From the NCBI GenBank assembly GCA_009691525.1, contig SICG01000003.1, forward strand, positions 1-60,631: a stretch of 60,631 nucleotides of DNA, read 5' to 3'. Below are positions 26,366 through 35,120 of the stretch, piece by piece; the stretch's first letter is position 1; each line of letters begins with the position of its first letter. The translations under genes and the position numbers were made by a program. Source of the stretch: Candidatus Latescibacterota bacterium (GTDB lineage: Bacteria > Latescibacterota > UBA2968 > UBA8231). Under the pieces are notes generated by a model, which saw nothing but the letters and a program-made list of their open reading frames with translations, did not search any database and was not told the DNA's origin.

Positions 26366-27271
26366 CTACCGGTGGTACTTCTTCAGCCAGGGCAGGATGA
26401 TCTTCTTCTGGTCCTCCACCAGGATCACGTGCTCGCATTCCTGCCAGACTTGTTGTTTGGGGTTGTCGCGCAGCAGGGCAAAGACATCCTCGGAGGACTG
26501 CCGGCTGAAGTACTGGTCCTGGGTGGCGTTGACCATCAGCACTGGGGCGCTGATCCGGGGGGCGAAGTTGAGGGTGTGGGAAAAACCCCAGAACTTGTCG
26601 TCGGTGCCACCCTCCCACACTTCAGAACCCATGACGATGAGCACCACCGCCGCAAAGCGCTTTTCAAGCCCCGCCACCCGGATGCCGATCATGCCCCCCA
26701 TGCTCTCGCCCATCAGGGCGATCCGGGTAGTGTCCACCTCAGGCCGCGAATACAGGTAGTCGATGGCCCGGCGGGTGTCGATGACCTGCTGGGTAGTCAC
26801 GTCGCGCCATTCGTACTGCCCCTTGTCCGTGTTTTGCTCGGGTCCCATGCGCTCACCGTATCCGTAGGCATCAATGGCCAGGGCGCAGATCTTCTCTTTC
26901 CCCAGAATATCCACCCAGGAATTGCCCCAGATGTGGTTGGTGCCTTGGGAGTGGTTGTCGCCGTGTAACAAGATTACCGCCGGGTAGCGGGTAGAGGTGC
27001 TGTCGCGGGGATGGGCGAAGAAGCCGGTGACCACCGCGTCGTGGACGCTGCGGAAGTTGACCTTGTCCACGGCGTAGGGCAGTTCGCGGCCGTTGTAAAT
27101 GCGAGTGTCCAGCACCTTGGCGTGTAAGGGTAGGGGGTGGTCGTATTCGTACTGCTCGGCGTACTGGGCAAAGGTGGCGTCGTCCACCGGGATGCGGTTG
27201 ACCGGCGGCTCCTGGGCGGCGGTCCAGGAGCACAGACTGAGGCTGAGCAAGAGCAGGACGAGATGCTTCAT
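26366..27271 (-). CDS. Exported alpha/beta hydrolase (dienelactone hydrolase/esterase-like)
   Basis: A 301-residue secreted hydrolase. The chosen ATG at 27271 has GGAGG just upstream and gives a clean signal peptide (MKHLVLLLLSLSLCSWTAAQ). The nucleophile elbow is GESMGG, the acidic residue is probably the Asp in VNATQDQYF, and the histidine lies in CEHVILV near the C-terminus. Oxyanion region: VILLHGDNHSQG. Likely a periplasmic esterase or lactonase of unknown substrate. It is convergent with rfaE2 and divergent from the dehydratase gene. Confidence 0.82.
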   Translation of the reverse strand: MKHLVLLLLSLSLCSWTAAQEPPVNRIPVDDATFAQYAEQYEYDHPLPLHAKVLDTRIYNGRELPYAVDKVNFRSVHDAVVTGFFAHPRDSTSTRYPAVILLHGDNHSQGTNHIWGNSWVDILGKEKICALAIDAYGYGERMGPEQNTDKGQYEWRDVTTQQVIDTRRAIDYLYSRPEVDTTRIALMGESMGGMIGIRVAGLEKRFAAVVLIVMGSEVWEGGTDDKFWGFSHTLNFAPRISAPVLMVNATQDQYFSRQSSEDVFALLRDNPKQQVWQECEHVILVEDQKKIILPWLKKYHR

Positions 27272-27435
27272 GACGGGGTCCTCCATTGAAAAAGTCGTCG
27301 AATGGGCGGGCGCAATATAAGATGGTCTGTCGAACAATGCCAAGGGGGAACTTGACCTGGCCTCGGGGTGTGCCTAATCTGAGGCCGTCGCCCAATGAGC
27401 CTTTGCCCGTTCACCTCAAAGAGAGGTCAGTTCCG

Positions 27436-28626
27436 ATGAAGATCACCGATCTGAAGTGCGCCATCTTCGGCCAAAACCCCGTGGTGCGCATCGTCACCGA
27501 CCAGGGCCTCAGCGGCTATGGAGAGGTGGAGGCCAGCAAGCCCTACCTCAAACCCCATGTGCTTTACTACAAGCAGTTCATCCTCGGAGAAGACCCCACC
27601 GACGTGGAGCGGGTGATGCTCAAGATCCGCAAGCTGGGCAGCTTCAAGCCCTGGGGCAGCGCGGTGAGCGCCATCGAGATGGCCCTGTGGGATCTGGCCG
27701 GCAAGGCGGCGGGCCTGCCGGTGTACAAGCTGTTGGGCGGCAAGATCCGCGACAAGGTGCTGGTCTACAACGGTGCGGTGCGTTTCCCCCTGGCCGATTC
27801 CTCGCCCCAGGCCCATGCCGAGAACGTGGCCAAGATGAAGGCGAGTCCGGAAAAGTTCAGCATCATCAAGCAGGGCATCGCCTTCCACAGCCAGATGCCC
27901 CAGGAAGTGCCCAACTACATGTACGGAGAGGTGCGCAGTGGCAGTCCGTACGCCAGCCGTGGCCTGCTCACCGAACGGGGGCTCAAACACGTGGTCGCCT
28001 GTGTCGAGGCGATGAAAAAGGTGCTGGGGGACGAGGTGGGATTGGCCCTGGATTGCGGTCCGGGTTGGACCGTGCCAGATGCCATCCGCCTGGCCAAGGC
28101 GGTGGAGCCCTTCAATGTGATGTGGCTGGAGGACATGCTCACGGGCGACTACACCCCGTACGTGCAGGCCGATCTGTACCGTGAGGTCACCCGCAGCACC
28201 ACCACGCCGATCCACACCGGCGAGCAGATCTACCTGCGGCAGAACTTTCAGGAGTTGATCGAGAAACGGGCGGTGAGCATTGTGGGGCCAGATCCTTGCG
28301 ATGTGGGCGGCATCGCCGAACTCAAGTGGATCGCCGAATACGCCGACTTACACGGGGTCCTGATGGCCCCCCACGGCATTGGCAACGGTTTGCTGGGCCT
28401 GGCGGCCCTGGTGCAGGTGGCAGCGGCCATGCCGCAGAACTACATCGCCTTCGAGTACCCCACGGGCCGGCCCGAGTGGTGGTACGATATCGTCGATGGT
28501 GTGCCCGATCCCATCGTCAAGGATAGCTACATCCAGGTGTGGGACCGCCCGGGCATGGGCATCGAGCTGAACGAGAAGGCGGCGCGGAAATATCTGCGGG
28601 AGGAAGACGGGGATTTCTTTGATTGA
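27436..28626 (+). CDS. Enolase-superfamily sugar acid dehydratase (mandelate racemase/MLE type)
   Basis: A 396-residue enolase-superfamily protein. The capping domain (MKITDLKCAIFGQNPVVRIV) precedes a barrel with acidic strand-end residues in ALDCGPGWTV, WLEDML and HTGEQIYLRQ, plus the late APHGIGNG His. These match Mg2+-binding and base residues of sugar-acid dehydratases such as galactonate dehydratase; the usual DANxGW is DCGPGW. GAGAGG precedes the ATG. Substrate not assigned. Confidence 0.85.
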   Translation: MKITDLKCAIFGQNPVVRIVTDQGLSGYGEVEASKPYLKPHVLYYKQFILGEDPTDVERVMLKIRKLGSFKPWGSAVSAIEMALWDLAGKAAGLPVYKLLGGKIRDKVLVYNGAVRFPLADSSPQAHAENVAKMKASPEKFSIIKQGIAFHSQMPQEVPNYMYGEVRSGSPYASRGLLTERGLKHVVACVEAMKKVLGDEVGLALDCGPGWTVPDAIRLAKAVEPFNVMWLEDMLTGDYTPYVQADLYREVTRSTTTPIHTGEQIYLRQNFQELIEKRAVSIVGPDPCDVGGIAELKWIAEYADLHGVLMAPHGIGNGLLGLAALVQVAAAMPQNYIAFEYPTGRPEWWYDIVDGVPDPIVKDSYIQVWDRPGMGIELNEKAARKYLREEDGDFFD

Positions 28627-28629
28627 GGC

Positions 28630-28965
28630 TTAGCCCTGCTCGCGCAGGAGTTCGAAGGTGTAGATGCCGTGGTCGTGGCCGTCGGCCCAGGTGATGCGCA
28701 GGCCGTAGCGGCCCACCAACTCCCAGCCGGAGGCTTGGGCGGTGGCGGTGGCGGCCGCGTCGCTGAGCATGGGCAACTCAAGGGGGCCCGGCGGGGGCGG
28801 GGTCTGCACCCCGGGCTCTTCGCGCAGGGCGCGGCACAGGGCGCAGGGACAGTTGCGGCGCAGCGCTTCCAGGGAGTAGCGGCTCTCGCTGCCATCCTGC
28901 CAGCGGATGGCCAGCTCGGTCTCGCTCAGTCCGATTTCGGCGGGTCTTTTTTTGGGCAAGTTCAC
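28630..28965 (-). CDS. DUF971 (GBBH-like N-terminal) domain protein
   Basis: A 111-residue protein of the DUF971 family, related to the N-terminal domain of gamma-butyrobetaine hydroxylase. Visible landmarks are IRWQDGSESRYSLEALRRN, then CPCALCRALRE with a possible metal-binding cysteine set, and the terminal ITWADGHDHGIYTFELLRE. In other bacteria such proteins are tied to Fe-S or Mrp/ApbC proteins. Here it follows rimO, an Fe-S radical SAM enzyme, with a GTGA overlap, in keeping with an Fe-S related role (inference). Confidence 0.85.
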   Translation of the reverse strand: MNLPKKRPAEIGLSETELAIRWQDGSESRYSLEALRRNCPCALCRALREEPGVQTPPPPGPLELPMLSDAAATATAQASGWELVGRYGLRITWADGHDHGIYTFELLREQG

Positions 28966-30281
28966 GGGGCTGATTGCAGAGCGCGGGCGCTCAGTTCGTA
29001 GGGGGCGGCGCCGGTGATCTCCACCTGGGCGAACTGTCCCACCTCGACCGGACCCTCGATAAGCACCTGGCCGTCGATTTCGGGGGCGTCCCGCTCCATG
29101 CGGCCCAGGTGCTGGCCCTCGGGGGTGCGCTCGTCCACCATTACCTGCTGGCGGGTGCCCACCAGGCCGTGGTTGAGTTCGCCGGAGATGTGCTCCTGCA
29201 ATGCGGAGATGCGGCGGTAGCGCTCGGCCACGACCTCTTCCTCTACTTCTCCCTCCAACAGATACGCGCTGGTGCCTTCTTCGGGAGAGTAGAGGAAGGC
29301 AGTGGCGTAGTCGAAGCGGGTTTGCGCGACAAAGGCCAGCAACTCCTCGAACTGCGCCTCGCTCTCCCCCGGAAAACCGACGATGAAGGAGGAGCGCAGC
29401 CCCACGCCGGGGATGCGCCCGCGCAGCTCGTCAAGCAGGTCGAGGGTTTTCTGGCGGGTGGTGGCCCGCTTCATGCGGCGCAGCACCGGGTCGGCGATGT
29501 GCTGCAGGGGCATGTCGATGTACTTGCAGACCTTGGGATGATCGGCGAAGAGGGTGATCATCTCTTCGGTCCAGAAGGCCGGATAGGTGTACATCAGCCT
29601 CAGCCACTCGATGCCCTCGATGGTGCCCAACTTTTCCATGAGCGGCACCAGTTGGGCCCGCCCGTACAGGTCGGCCCCATAGCGCACCGAATCCTGGGAG
29701 ATCAGCACCAGCTCGCGCACGCCCCTCTCGGCCAGGTGCCGGGCTTCCTCCACCAGTTTATCCACCGGCTCGCTGTGGTGTTTGCCGCGGATGGCGGGGA
29801 TGGCGCAAAAGGCGCACTGGTGGTCGCAGCCGTCGGAGATGCGCAAATAAGCCCAGTGGCGCGGGGTCAGTTGCAGGCGGGGGGTGCTCTCGATATAGGA
29901 ATCCCGAGTCCTGCCTAGGGCGCGGTCCACGTGCGCGGCGATGTTGGCTTCTTCGGCCAGGGGCAGGATCTGGTCGGCCTCGGGCAACTCGATCTGCAAC
30001 TCTTCCTGGTAGCGCTGGGCCAGACAGCCGGTGGCGATCACCGCCTGGACGCGGCCCTCGGCCTTGAGGCGGTGGGCTTCGAGGATGGCCTGGATGGACT
30101 CCTCCTTGGCCGGGCCAATGAAGCCGCAGGTGTTCACCACCACCACGTCGGCTTCGTGCGGGTCTGAGGTCAGCTCGTAGCCGTTGCCCTGGAGCAGGCC
30201 GCTCATCTTTTCCGAGTCCACCAGGTTCTTGGGACAACCGAGGTTGACCAGGTGGACCTTATAGGGTTTGGTCTGGGTCAT
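28962..30281 (-). CDS. rimO: Ribosomal protein S12 methylthiotransferase
   Basis: Radical SAM enzyme that methylthiolates the conserved aspartate of ribosomal protein S12. The 439-residue protein has the three expected domains: an N-terminal UPF0004 domain with cluster cysteines (LGCPKNLVDSEK, NTCGF, ATGCLAQR), the radical SAM CxxxCxxC in DGCDHQCAFCAIPAIRG, and a C-terminal TRAM domain (VMVDERTPEGQHLGR). The SDGCDHQCAFCAIP form and the overall spacing favour RimO over MiaB. It lies 4 bp after the DUF4259-like gene and overlaps the DUF971 gene. Confidence 0.93.
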   Translation of the reverse strand: MTQTKPYKVHLVNLGCPKNLVDSEKMSGLLQGNGYELTSDPHEADVVVVNTCGFIGPAKEESIQAILEAHRLKAEGRVQAVIATGCLAQRYQEELQIELPEADQILPLAEEANIAAHVDRALGRTRDSYIESTPRLQLTPRHWAYLRISDGCDHQCAFCAIPAIRGKHHSEPVDKLVEEARHLAERGVRELVLISQDSVRYGADLYGRAQLVPLMEKLGTIEGIEWLRLMYTYPAFWTEEMITLFADHPKVCKYIDMPLQHIADPVLRRMKRATTRQKTLDLLDELRGRIPGVGLRSSFIVGFPGESEAQFEELLAFVAQTRFDYATAFLYSPEEGTSAYLLEGEVEEEVVAERYRRISALQEHISGELNHGLVGTRQQVMVDERTPEGQHLGRMERDAPEIDGQVLIEGPVEVGQFAQVEITGAAPYELSARALQSAP

Positions 30282-30285
30282 GGGT

Positions 30286-30708
30286 TCAGCCGCCGCCGGC
30301 TCTGGCGGTTAAGGCCCCGCCCAGCTCATCGAGGTAATCCTTCCAGGCCTGGTACCCTTCTTCCCCATCGGCTTCCATGGCCAGATCCAGCTCCGAACCC
30401 GTCTGCCCCAGCTTGACCACGGTTCTGGCCGCCGCCAGGTAGTCTGCGGGGGCGTAGGAGAACTTCCACTGGCGCGCGGCCTGCTCGGCCTCTTCGGGAA
30501 TCTCGCCGATACCTTCGCCCCCGGCGCGCAGCAACAACTCGGCGGCGACCAGCGCCATCTCGCACACATCGGCGTCGACAAAGACGTCGGGGGTAAGGTC
30601 GAGTTGCAGGTATTTGAGTACCGTTTCTTTGCCGATGATGGTGTCCAACTCTTCGACGAAACATTCGTACGCGGTTTTGAAGGGGTCTTCTTCGTCCATC
30701 TCTGTCAT
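30286..30708 (-). CDS. DUF4259-like acidic protein
   Basis: A 140-residue, strongly acidic soluble protein. The central VDADVCEMALVAAELLLRA and the terminal AWKDYLDELGGAL resemble DUF4259 proteins, though the family's N-terminal MGxWG motif is replaced by MTEMDEEDPFKTAYE. Function unknown. It lies between aroB and rimO (18 bp and 4 bp gaps) on the same strand. Confidence 0.6.
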   Translation of the reverse strand: MTEMDEEDPFKTAYECFVEELDTIIGKETVLKYLQLDLTPDVFVDADVCEMALVAAELLLRAGGEGIGEIPEEAEQAARQWKFSYAPADYLAAARTVVKLGQTGSELDLAMEADGEEGYQAWKDYLDELGGALTARAGGG

Positions 30709-30726
30709 GACCTGCTCCTTCAGGGC

Positions 30727-31824
30727 TTAGGGGTGCCGGGTTTGCACATATTCGACAGCGGCGCGCACCTGTGCGTCGCTGACCCCGTCGACGATCTCCA
30801 CCTGGCCGATGCGGCGGGGCAGGACAAAGCGGTGCCGGCCTTCGAGACGTTTCTTGTCGGCGCGGGTGCGCTCGACAATGAGGTCGGTGTTGAGCCGGCT
30901 CAGGCCGGAGGGTATACCCAGCCGTACCAGCAGTAGGTCCTGGCGCTCCCGCTCAACGGGGTCCCACATGCCGCGCTGCACCGCCAGTTCGCCGGCCCCG
31001 ACCATGCCCAGGATCACCGCCTCCCCGTGCAAGTATCCGTACTGGCTGGCCGATTCGATGGCGTGGCCGATGGTGTGGCCGTAGTTGAGAATGGCTCGCA
31101 ATTCACCCTCCTTTTCGTCGGCGGCCACCACCTCGGCCTTGATGCGCGCATTGCCGGCGATGAGCCAGTCCAGCTCGTCGGGGTCCAGCTCCAGGCCGAC
31201 TACCTGCTCGATATGGCGCTCCAGGAAGGCGAAGAGTTCCGGATCGCGGATCAGGGCGTGTTTGACCACCTCGGCCATGCCGGCCACCAGCTCGCGGCGC
31301 GGCAGAGTGTGCAAGAGCGCCGTGTCGATGCACACCAGGCGGGGCTGGTGGAAGGCGCCGATCATGTTCTTGCCCAGGGCGTGGTTGACCCCGGTTTTGC
31401 CGCCGATGCTGGCGTCCACCTGGGAGACAATGGTGGTGGGCACCTGGACAAAGGGGATGCCGCGCAGAAAGGTGGCGGCCACAAAGCCGGCCAGATCCCC
31501 CACCACGCCTCCTCCCAGGGCCAGCACCCAGGCGGTGCGATCCAGGCCGGCCTGAATCAATTGCCCGAAGATCTTCTCGGCAGTGCGCAGGTTTTTGGCG
31601 GCGTCGGTGCCGGCAAAGCGCACCTCGGTGACCTCGAAGCCGGCCTCCCGCAAGCTGGCGGCGGCCGGGGCCAGGTGCAGGCCGGCCACGGTGTGGTCGG
31701 TGATCAGCGCCACCTGCCGGCCCAGGCCCGCAGCCCGACACAATTCCCCCAGGCGCGATAAGACGCCATGTCCTACGTGGATGGCATAGGGATGGGGTTC
31801 AAGGGCTAGGGCTATGGTCTGCAT
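30727..31824 (-). CDS. aroB: 3-dehydroquinate synthase
   Basis: Second enzyme of the shikimate pathway, converting DAHP to 3-dehydroquinate with NAD+ and a divalent metal. The 365-residue protein has the NAD loop GGGVVGDLAGFVAATF, PTTIVSQVDASIGGKTGVNH, KNMIGAFHQP and the zinc histidines in NYGHTIGHAIE and GYLHGEAV. It overlaps aroK by 26 bp, so the two steps are translationally linked. Confidence 0.95.
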   Translation of the reverse strand: MQTIALALEPHPYAIHVGHGVLSRLGELCRAAGLGRQVALITDHTVAGLHLAPAAASLREAGFEVTEVRFAGTDAAKNLRTAEKIFGQLIQAGLDRTAWVLALGGGVVGDLAGFVAATFLRGIPFVQVPTTIVSQVDASIGGKTGVNHALGKNMIGAFHQPRLVCIDTALLHTLPRRELVAGMAEVVKHALIRDPELFAFLERHIEQVVGLELDPDELDWLIAGNARIKAEVVAADEKEGELRAILNYGHTIGHAIESASQYGYLHGEAVILGMVGAGELAVQRGMWDPVERERQDLLLVRLGIPSGLSRLNTDLIVERTRADKKRLEGRHRFVLPRRIGQVEIVDGVSDAQVRAAVEYVQTRHP

Positions 31825-32347
31825 GCCACTGCTCCAGAGTTTGGGCCAGACGGTTGGCGGTGGTTTCGGGGTCCGCCTCGTCGCTGGTGTGGAACTGGAT
31901 GTCCGCCCGGTTGTAGAAGGGGGCGCGCTCGGCCAGCAAACGCTCGACCTTGCTGCGTTTCTCCTGGGGGCTCAGGCCGGCCAGCAGGGGACGGTCTTCC
32001 TTGCGGCCGACTCGTTCGAGGATGGTGTCCACCGAGGCCTGCAGGCACACCACCACACCCCCGGCCAGGCCGAGTACTGCCCAGTTGCGCTCTTGGGCGA
32101 TGGCGCCCCCGCCCAGGGCGATCACTGCTTCGGGGCGGGCAGCTGCCTCGGCCAGGCACTGGTACTCGAGCTGGCGGAACTGCGCCTCCCCCTGGGTGGC
32201 AAAGATCTGGGGGATGCTCAGGCCGGCCCGCTCCTCGATCAGGTGGTCGGTGTCGACGAAGACGCGGCCCAGGCGCTGGGCCAGGAGCCGGCCGATTTTG
32301 GTCTTGCCGGTGCCCATGAAGCCAGTGAGAAAGACCGGGCCTTTCAC
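31799..32347 (-). CDS. aroK: Shikimate kinase
   Basis: Phosphorylates shikimate at O3 using ATP. The 182-residue NMP-kinase fold has the P-loop GFMGTGKTKIGR, shikimate-binding Asp in VDTDHLIEE, Arg in FRQLEYQCL, GGGAI, and the lid arginine in KEDRPLL. A GTG start overlapping the stop of the preceding zinc-ribbon gene (GTGA) is chosen; the ~70-residue upstream extension is shadow of that gene. The 3' end overlaps aroB by 26 bp. Confidence 0.93.
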   Translation of the reverse strand: MKGPVFLTGFMGTGKTKIGRLLAQRLGRVFVDTDHLIEERAGLSIPQIFATQGEAQFRQLEYQCLAEAAARPEAVIALGGGAIAQERNWAVLGLAGGVVVCLQASVDTILERVGRKEDRPLLAGLSPQEKRSKVERLLAERAPFYNRADIQFHTSDEADPETTANRLAQTLEQWHADHSPSP

Positions 32348-32511
32348 CGCGACGGGGGCTCCTGCCGCTTGGCGCGCTTCTGCGCGTAACACTGCTCGCA
32401 GTTCCACAGCGGCGGTTTGTTCAGCGCGTTGTATCCCTCGTCCACCACGTCTCGCCGCAACTGCTTGGTCTCCTTGCCGCAGGTGTCGCAAACGAGTCTT
32501 TTCTGTGTCAT
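32344..32511 (-). CDS. Small zinc-ribbon protein
   Basis: A 55-residue basic protein with two CxxC pairs (VCDTCGKE near the N-terminus and NCEQCYAQ about 30 residues later), spaced as in a zinc ribbon. The chosen ATG follows AGGAAA; an upstream in-frame codon would add six residues. It sits between argS and aroK and overlaps the aroK start (GTGA). Function unknown; a nucleic-acid or protein contact role would fit. Confidence 0.6.
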   Translation of the reverse strand: MTQKRLVCDTCGKETKQLRRDVVDEGYNALNKPPLWNCEQCYAQKRAKRQEPPSR

Positions 32512-32572
32512 CTCGTTTCCTTTCCCCAAAGACCCTTCCTCCGCAACGCCCCATACGTTGGGGCGTTGGCCA

Positions 32573-34384
32573 CTACATCCGCTCGACGGTCTCGATGCCC
32601 AAGAGGCCCAGGCCGGTCTGGATGGTGCGGGCGGTGCCCTGGCAGAGCAGGAGCCGGCTGCTGCGGGTGGGTTCCTCGGCCTTGAGCACTGGGCAGGATT
32701 CGTAGAAGCGCATGAAGGTCTCGGCTAGGTTGTAGAGATAGGCGCAGAGCAGGTTTGGATAACACTCCCTGGCCACACTCTCCACCGTCTCGGTGAACTG
32801 GGCTAGCTTGAGGGCCAAGTTACGCTCCGCCGCTTCGGCCAGGTGCAAGGCCGGCTGCGTCCCGAGGCTTTCCAGGCCGCTCTTGCGGAAGAGGCTCTGC
32901 ACCCGCGCGTAGGAGTACTGGAGGTAGGGCGCGGTATTGCCGTCCAGGGCCAGCATCCGGTCCCAGTCGAAGATATAGTCCGTGGTGCGGTTGAGCGAGA
33001 GGTCGGCGTATTTGACGCTGCCGATGCCCGCCACCTGGGCGATGTGCCGGCGCTCCTCCTCGGGCAGTTCGGGGTTCTTCTCGGTGACCAGGGCCAGGGC
33101 GCGGATCTCGGCCTCGTCTAGCAGCTCCAACAGCTTGACCGTACCGCCCTGGCGGGTGCGGAAGGGTTTGCCGTCCTTGCCCATCATGGTGCCAAAGGCG
33201 TGATGTTCGAGCGAGCAGCTGGCCGGGACAAAGCCGGCGGCGCGCGCCACGGCAAAGACCTGGCGCAGGTGCAGGTCCTGGCGGGCGTCGACGATGTAGA
33301 GGATGCGGTCGGCCTTGAGTTCCCCGGCCCGGTAGCGCACCGCGGCCAGGTCGGTGGTGGCGTAGAGGTAGCCGCCGTCGGACTTCTGGATGATGACCGG
33401 GGTGGGCTCTCTCCCTTCCCCTTCCAGGGCGATGATTGCTAGGTGGAGTTCTACGTCGGACTTCGGGATGATATCTAGGGTAGCTTCCCCCTTGTGGTTC
33501 TTGGACTCCTTCAGGAACACACACTGGGCGCCCTGGGATTCGTACAGCCAGCCGGCCTTTCTTAGATCCTCCACGACGCAGGGCAGGTCGTCGTTGTACG
33601 CGCTTTCGGGGCGCACGTCCTCCCGCTTCAGGGTGACCCCCAGGCGGGCATACACCTGCTCGCAGTGCTGCAGGGACTCGTCGATGAAACGCTGCCACAC
33701 CTGCCGGCAGTGGGCATCGCCCCCCTGCAGTCGCACGACGTATTCGCGGGCGAGGCGGGCGAAGTCCTGGTCCTCGTCGAAGCGCTGCTTGGCCGCCCGG
33801 TAGAATTCCTCCAGGTCGGCCAGTTGGCCCGACAGATCCTGGCCCTGCCGCTCCAGGTGGTCGAGGTGGGCGATGAGCATGCCGAACTGGGTGCCCCAGT
33901 CGCCCACGTGGTTGTGGCGGATGACCCGGTGCCCCAGGAATTCGAGGATACGAACCAGGGCATCGCCGATGATGGTACTGCGCAGGTGGCCGACGTGCAT
34001 TTCCTTGGCAAGATTGGGATGCGAGTAGTCCACCACCACCGTCTGCGGCGCAGCGGCCTGGGCCACCCCCAGGCGTTCGCCGGCCAGCAACTGGCCTAGG
34101 TGGCTGGCCAGCCATTCGTTTTTCAGGGTGATATTGATGAAGCCAGGGCCGGCGATCTCCACCTTTTCGGCGATGTCCCCCAGGTCCAGGGCGGCCACCA
34201 CCTGCTCGGCCAGCTGCCGCGGCTTGAGGCCCATTCTCTTGGCGGCCCCCATCACCCCGTTGCCCTGGTAGTCCCCAAATTCGGGCCGGGTGGCCAGGCC
34301 CAGCATGGGCGGGGCGTCAGGGGGGGCGCCGGCTTTTTGCAGGGCCTGGGCCAGCCGGGATTCAAGTAAATTGCGGAGGGTCAT
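32573..34384 (-). CDS. argS: Arginyl-tRNA synthetase
   Basis: Class I synthetase that charges tRNA-Arg. The 603-residue protein has the N-terminal Add-1 domain (RPEFGDYQGNGVM, IAGPGFINITL), the HIGH-type motif HVGHLRSTIIGD within the first 150 residues, a KMSKS-like loop GKDGKPFRTRQGGTVKLLE and the C-terminal DALR anticodon-binding helices. The ATG at 34384 is chosen because MTLRNLLESRL aligns with other ArgS N-termini; an ATG 15 nt upstream is possible. Neither has a strong Shine-Dalgarno. Confidence 0.95.
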   Translation of the reverse strand: MTLRNLLESRLAQALQKAGAPPDAPPMLGLATRPEFGDYQGNGVMGAAKRMGLKPRQLAEQVVAALDLGDIAEKVEIAGPGFINITLKNEWLASHLGQLLAGERLGVAQAAAPQTVVVDYSHPNLAKEMHVGHLRSTIIGDALVRILEFLGHRVIRHNHVGDWGTQFGMLIAHLDHLERQGQDLSGQLADLEEFYRAAKQRFDEDQDFARLAREYVVRLQGGDAHCRQVWQRFIDESLQHCEQVYARLGVTLKREDVRPESAYNDDLPCVVEDLRKAGWLYESQGAQCVFLKESKNHKGEATLDIIPKSDVELHLAIIALEGEGREPTPVIIQKSDGGYLYATTDLAAVRYRAGELKADRILYIVDARQDLHLRQVFAVARAAGFVPASCSLEHHAFGTMMGKDGKPFRTRQGGTVKLLELLDEAEIRALALVTEKNPELPEEERRHIAQVAGIGSVKYADLSLNRTTDYIFDWDRMLALDGNTAPYLQYSYARVQSLFRKSGLESLGTQPALHLAEAAERNLALKLAQFTETVESVARECYPNLLCAYLYNLAETFMRFYESCPVLKAEEPTRSSRLLLCQGTARTIQTGLGLLGIETVERM

Positions 34385-34439
34385 GGGGTAGGCTGCCATC
34401 TCAGATGGTTGGGTTGTATAGATTCGCCTCAGCGCCAAA

Positions 34440-34826
34440 CTACCAGAGCACTTCGGCTTTATAGCGGTGGAACTGCTCGTCTGCGGTGAGGATCGGGGTA
34501 TGTTCCAGCAATGCCTGGGCGATCAAGAGCCGGTCAAAGGGGTCGGGGTGATGCAAGGGGAGGCGGTGTACATGGAGCGTGTGGGCCAACTCTACTGGAA
34601 GGGCGAGAAAGCCGTTCTTCTTGAGTTGCTCAGGGACAAAGCGGTCCGGGTTTTTAGGCAAGGTCAGCTTGCCCAGGGCGACCTTGATAGCGATCTCCCA
34701 CCCCGATACCGCGCTGAGGAAGATCTGGTTCCGGGTATTGCCTAAGAGTTTGCGGGCAGTCGCGGAGAGGCGAGGGGAGTCGTCTATCCACCACAGAAAG
34801 GCGTGGGTATCCAGCAGGATGTTCAT
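34440..34826 (-). CDS. vapC: PIN-domain toxin (VapC, Sll0205-like)
   Basis: A 128-residue PIN endoribonuclease. Acidic ligands: Asp6 in LLDTHAFLWW, Glu44 in SGWEIAIKV, Asp98 in DPFDRLLIAQ and Asp116 in ILTADEQF. The DTHAFLWW opening and DPFDRLLIAQA box define the subgroup usually paired with Phd-type antitoxins, as here. The ATG overlaps the antitoxin stop (ATGA). Confidence 0.9.
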   Translation of the reverse strand: MNILLDTHAFLWWIDDSPRLSATARKLLGNTRNQIFLSAVSGWEIAIKVALGKLTLPKNPDRFVPEQLKKNGFLALPVELAHTLHVHRLPLHHPDPFDRLLIAQALLEHTPILTADEQFHRYKAEVLW

Positions 34827-35059
34827 GCCTCGAATACCTGTAGCACCTCTGCCGGCAAGGGGGCATTAAAGTCCTCGGCCATGGAGATCTTGCCTTTGGC
34901 GCTTCCCGGTCGGCGCTGGTGCTTGCGGCTCTCAAGAGGCACTAGGCGGGCAATGGGCTTGCCAGCCTTGGCGATGACGATCTCTTCGCCGCTGCTCACG
35001 CGGTCGAGCAGTTGGGAAAAATGGGTCTTGGCGGCGTGGATATTTACCTGGGTGGGCAT
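34823..35059 (-). CDS. Phd/YefM-type antitoxin
   Basis: A 78-residue antitoxin with the Phd N-terminal DNA-binding fold: VNIHAAKTHFSQLLDRVSSGEEIVIAKAGKPIARLVPL. The C-terminal half (EDFNAPLPAEVLQVFE) is the toxin-binding segment. It precedes its PIN toxin with a 4-nt overlap. A promoter containing a repeated GACTAAG sits just upstream and may be its own operator. Confidence 0.88.
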   Translation of the reverse strand: MPTQVNIHAAKTHFSQLLDRVSSGEEIVIAKAGKPIARLVPLESRKHQRRPGSAKGKISMAEDFNAPLPAEVLQVFEA

Positions 35060-35081
35060 CTGTTTTTCCTCGTGGTGCTGA

Positions 35082-35110
35082 AATATAGACTAAGCATTGG
35101 ACTAAGTCAA
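35082..35110 (-). promoter_or_regulatory. Promoter and probable operator of the phd-vapC operon
   Basis: Minus-strand TTGACT (35105-35110) and TATATT (35082-35087) are 17 nt apart. The spacer contains GACTAAG twice on the plus strand (35088-35094 and 35100-35106); the second extends to the perfect dyad GACTAAGTC (35100-35108). The two sites are 12 bp apart, about one helical turn, as expected for autorepression by Phd dimers. Confidence 0.6.
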
Positions 35111-35120
35111 ATATTCTCCC

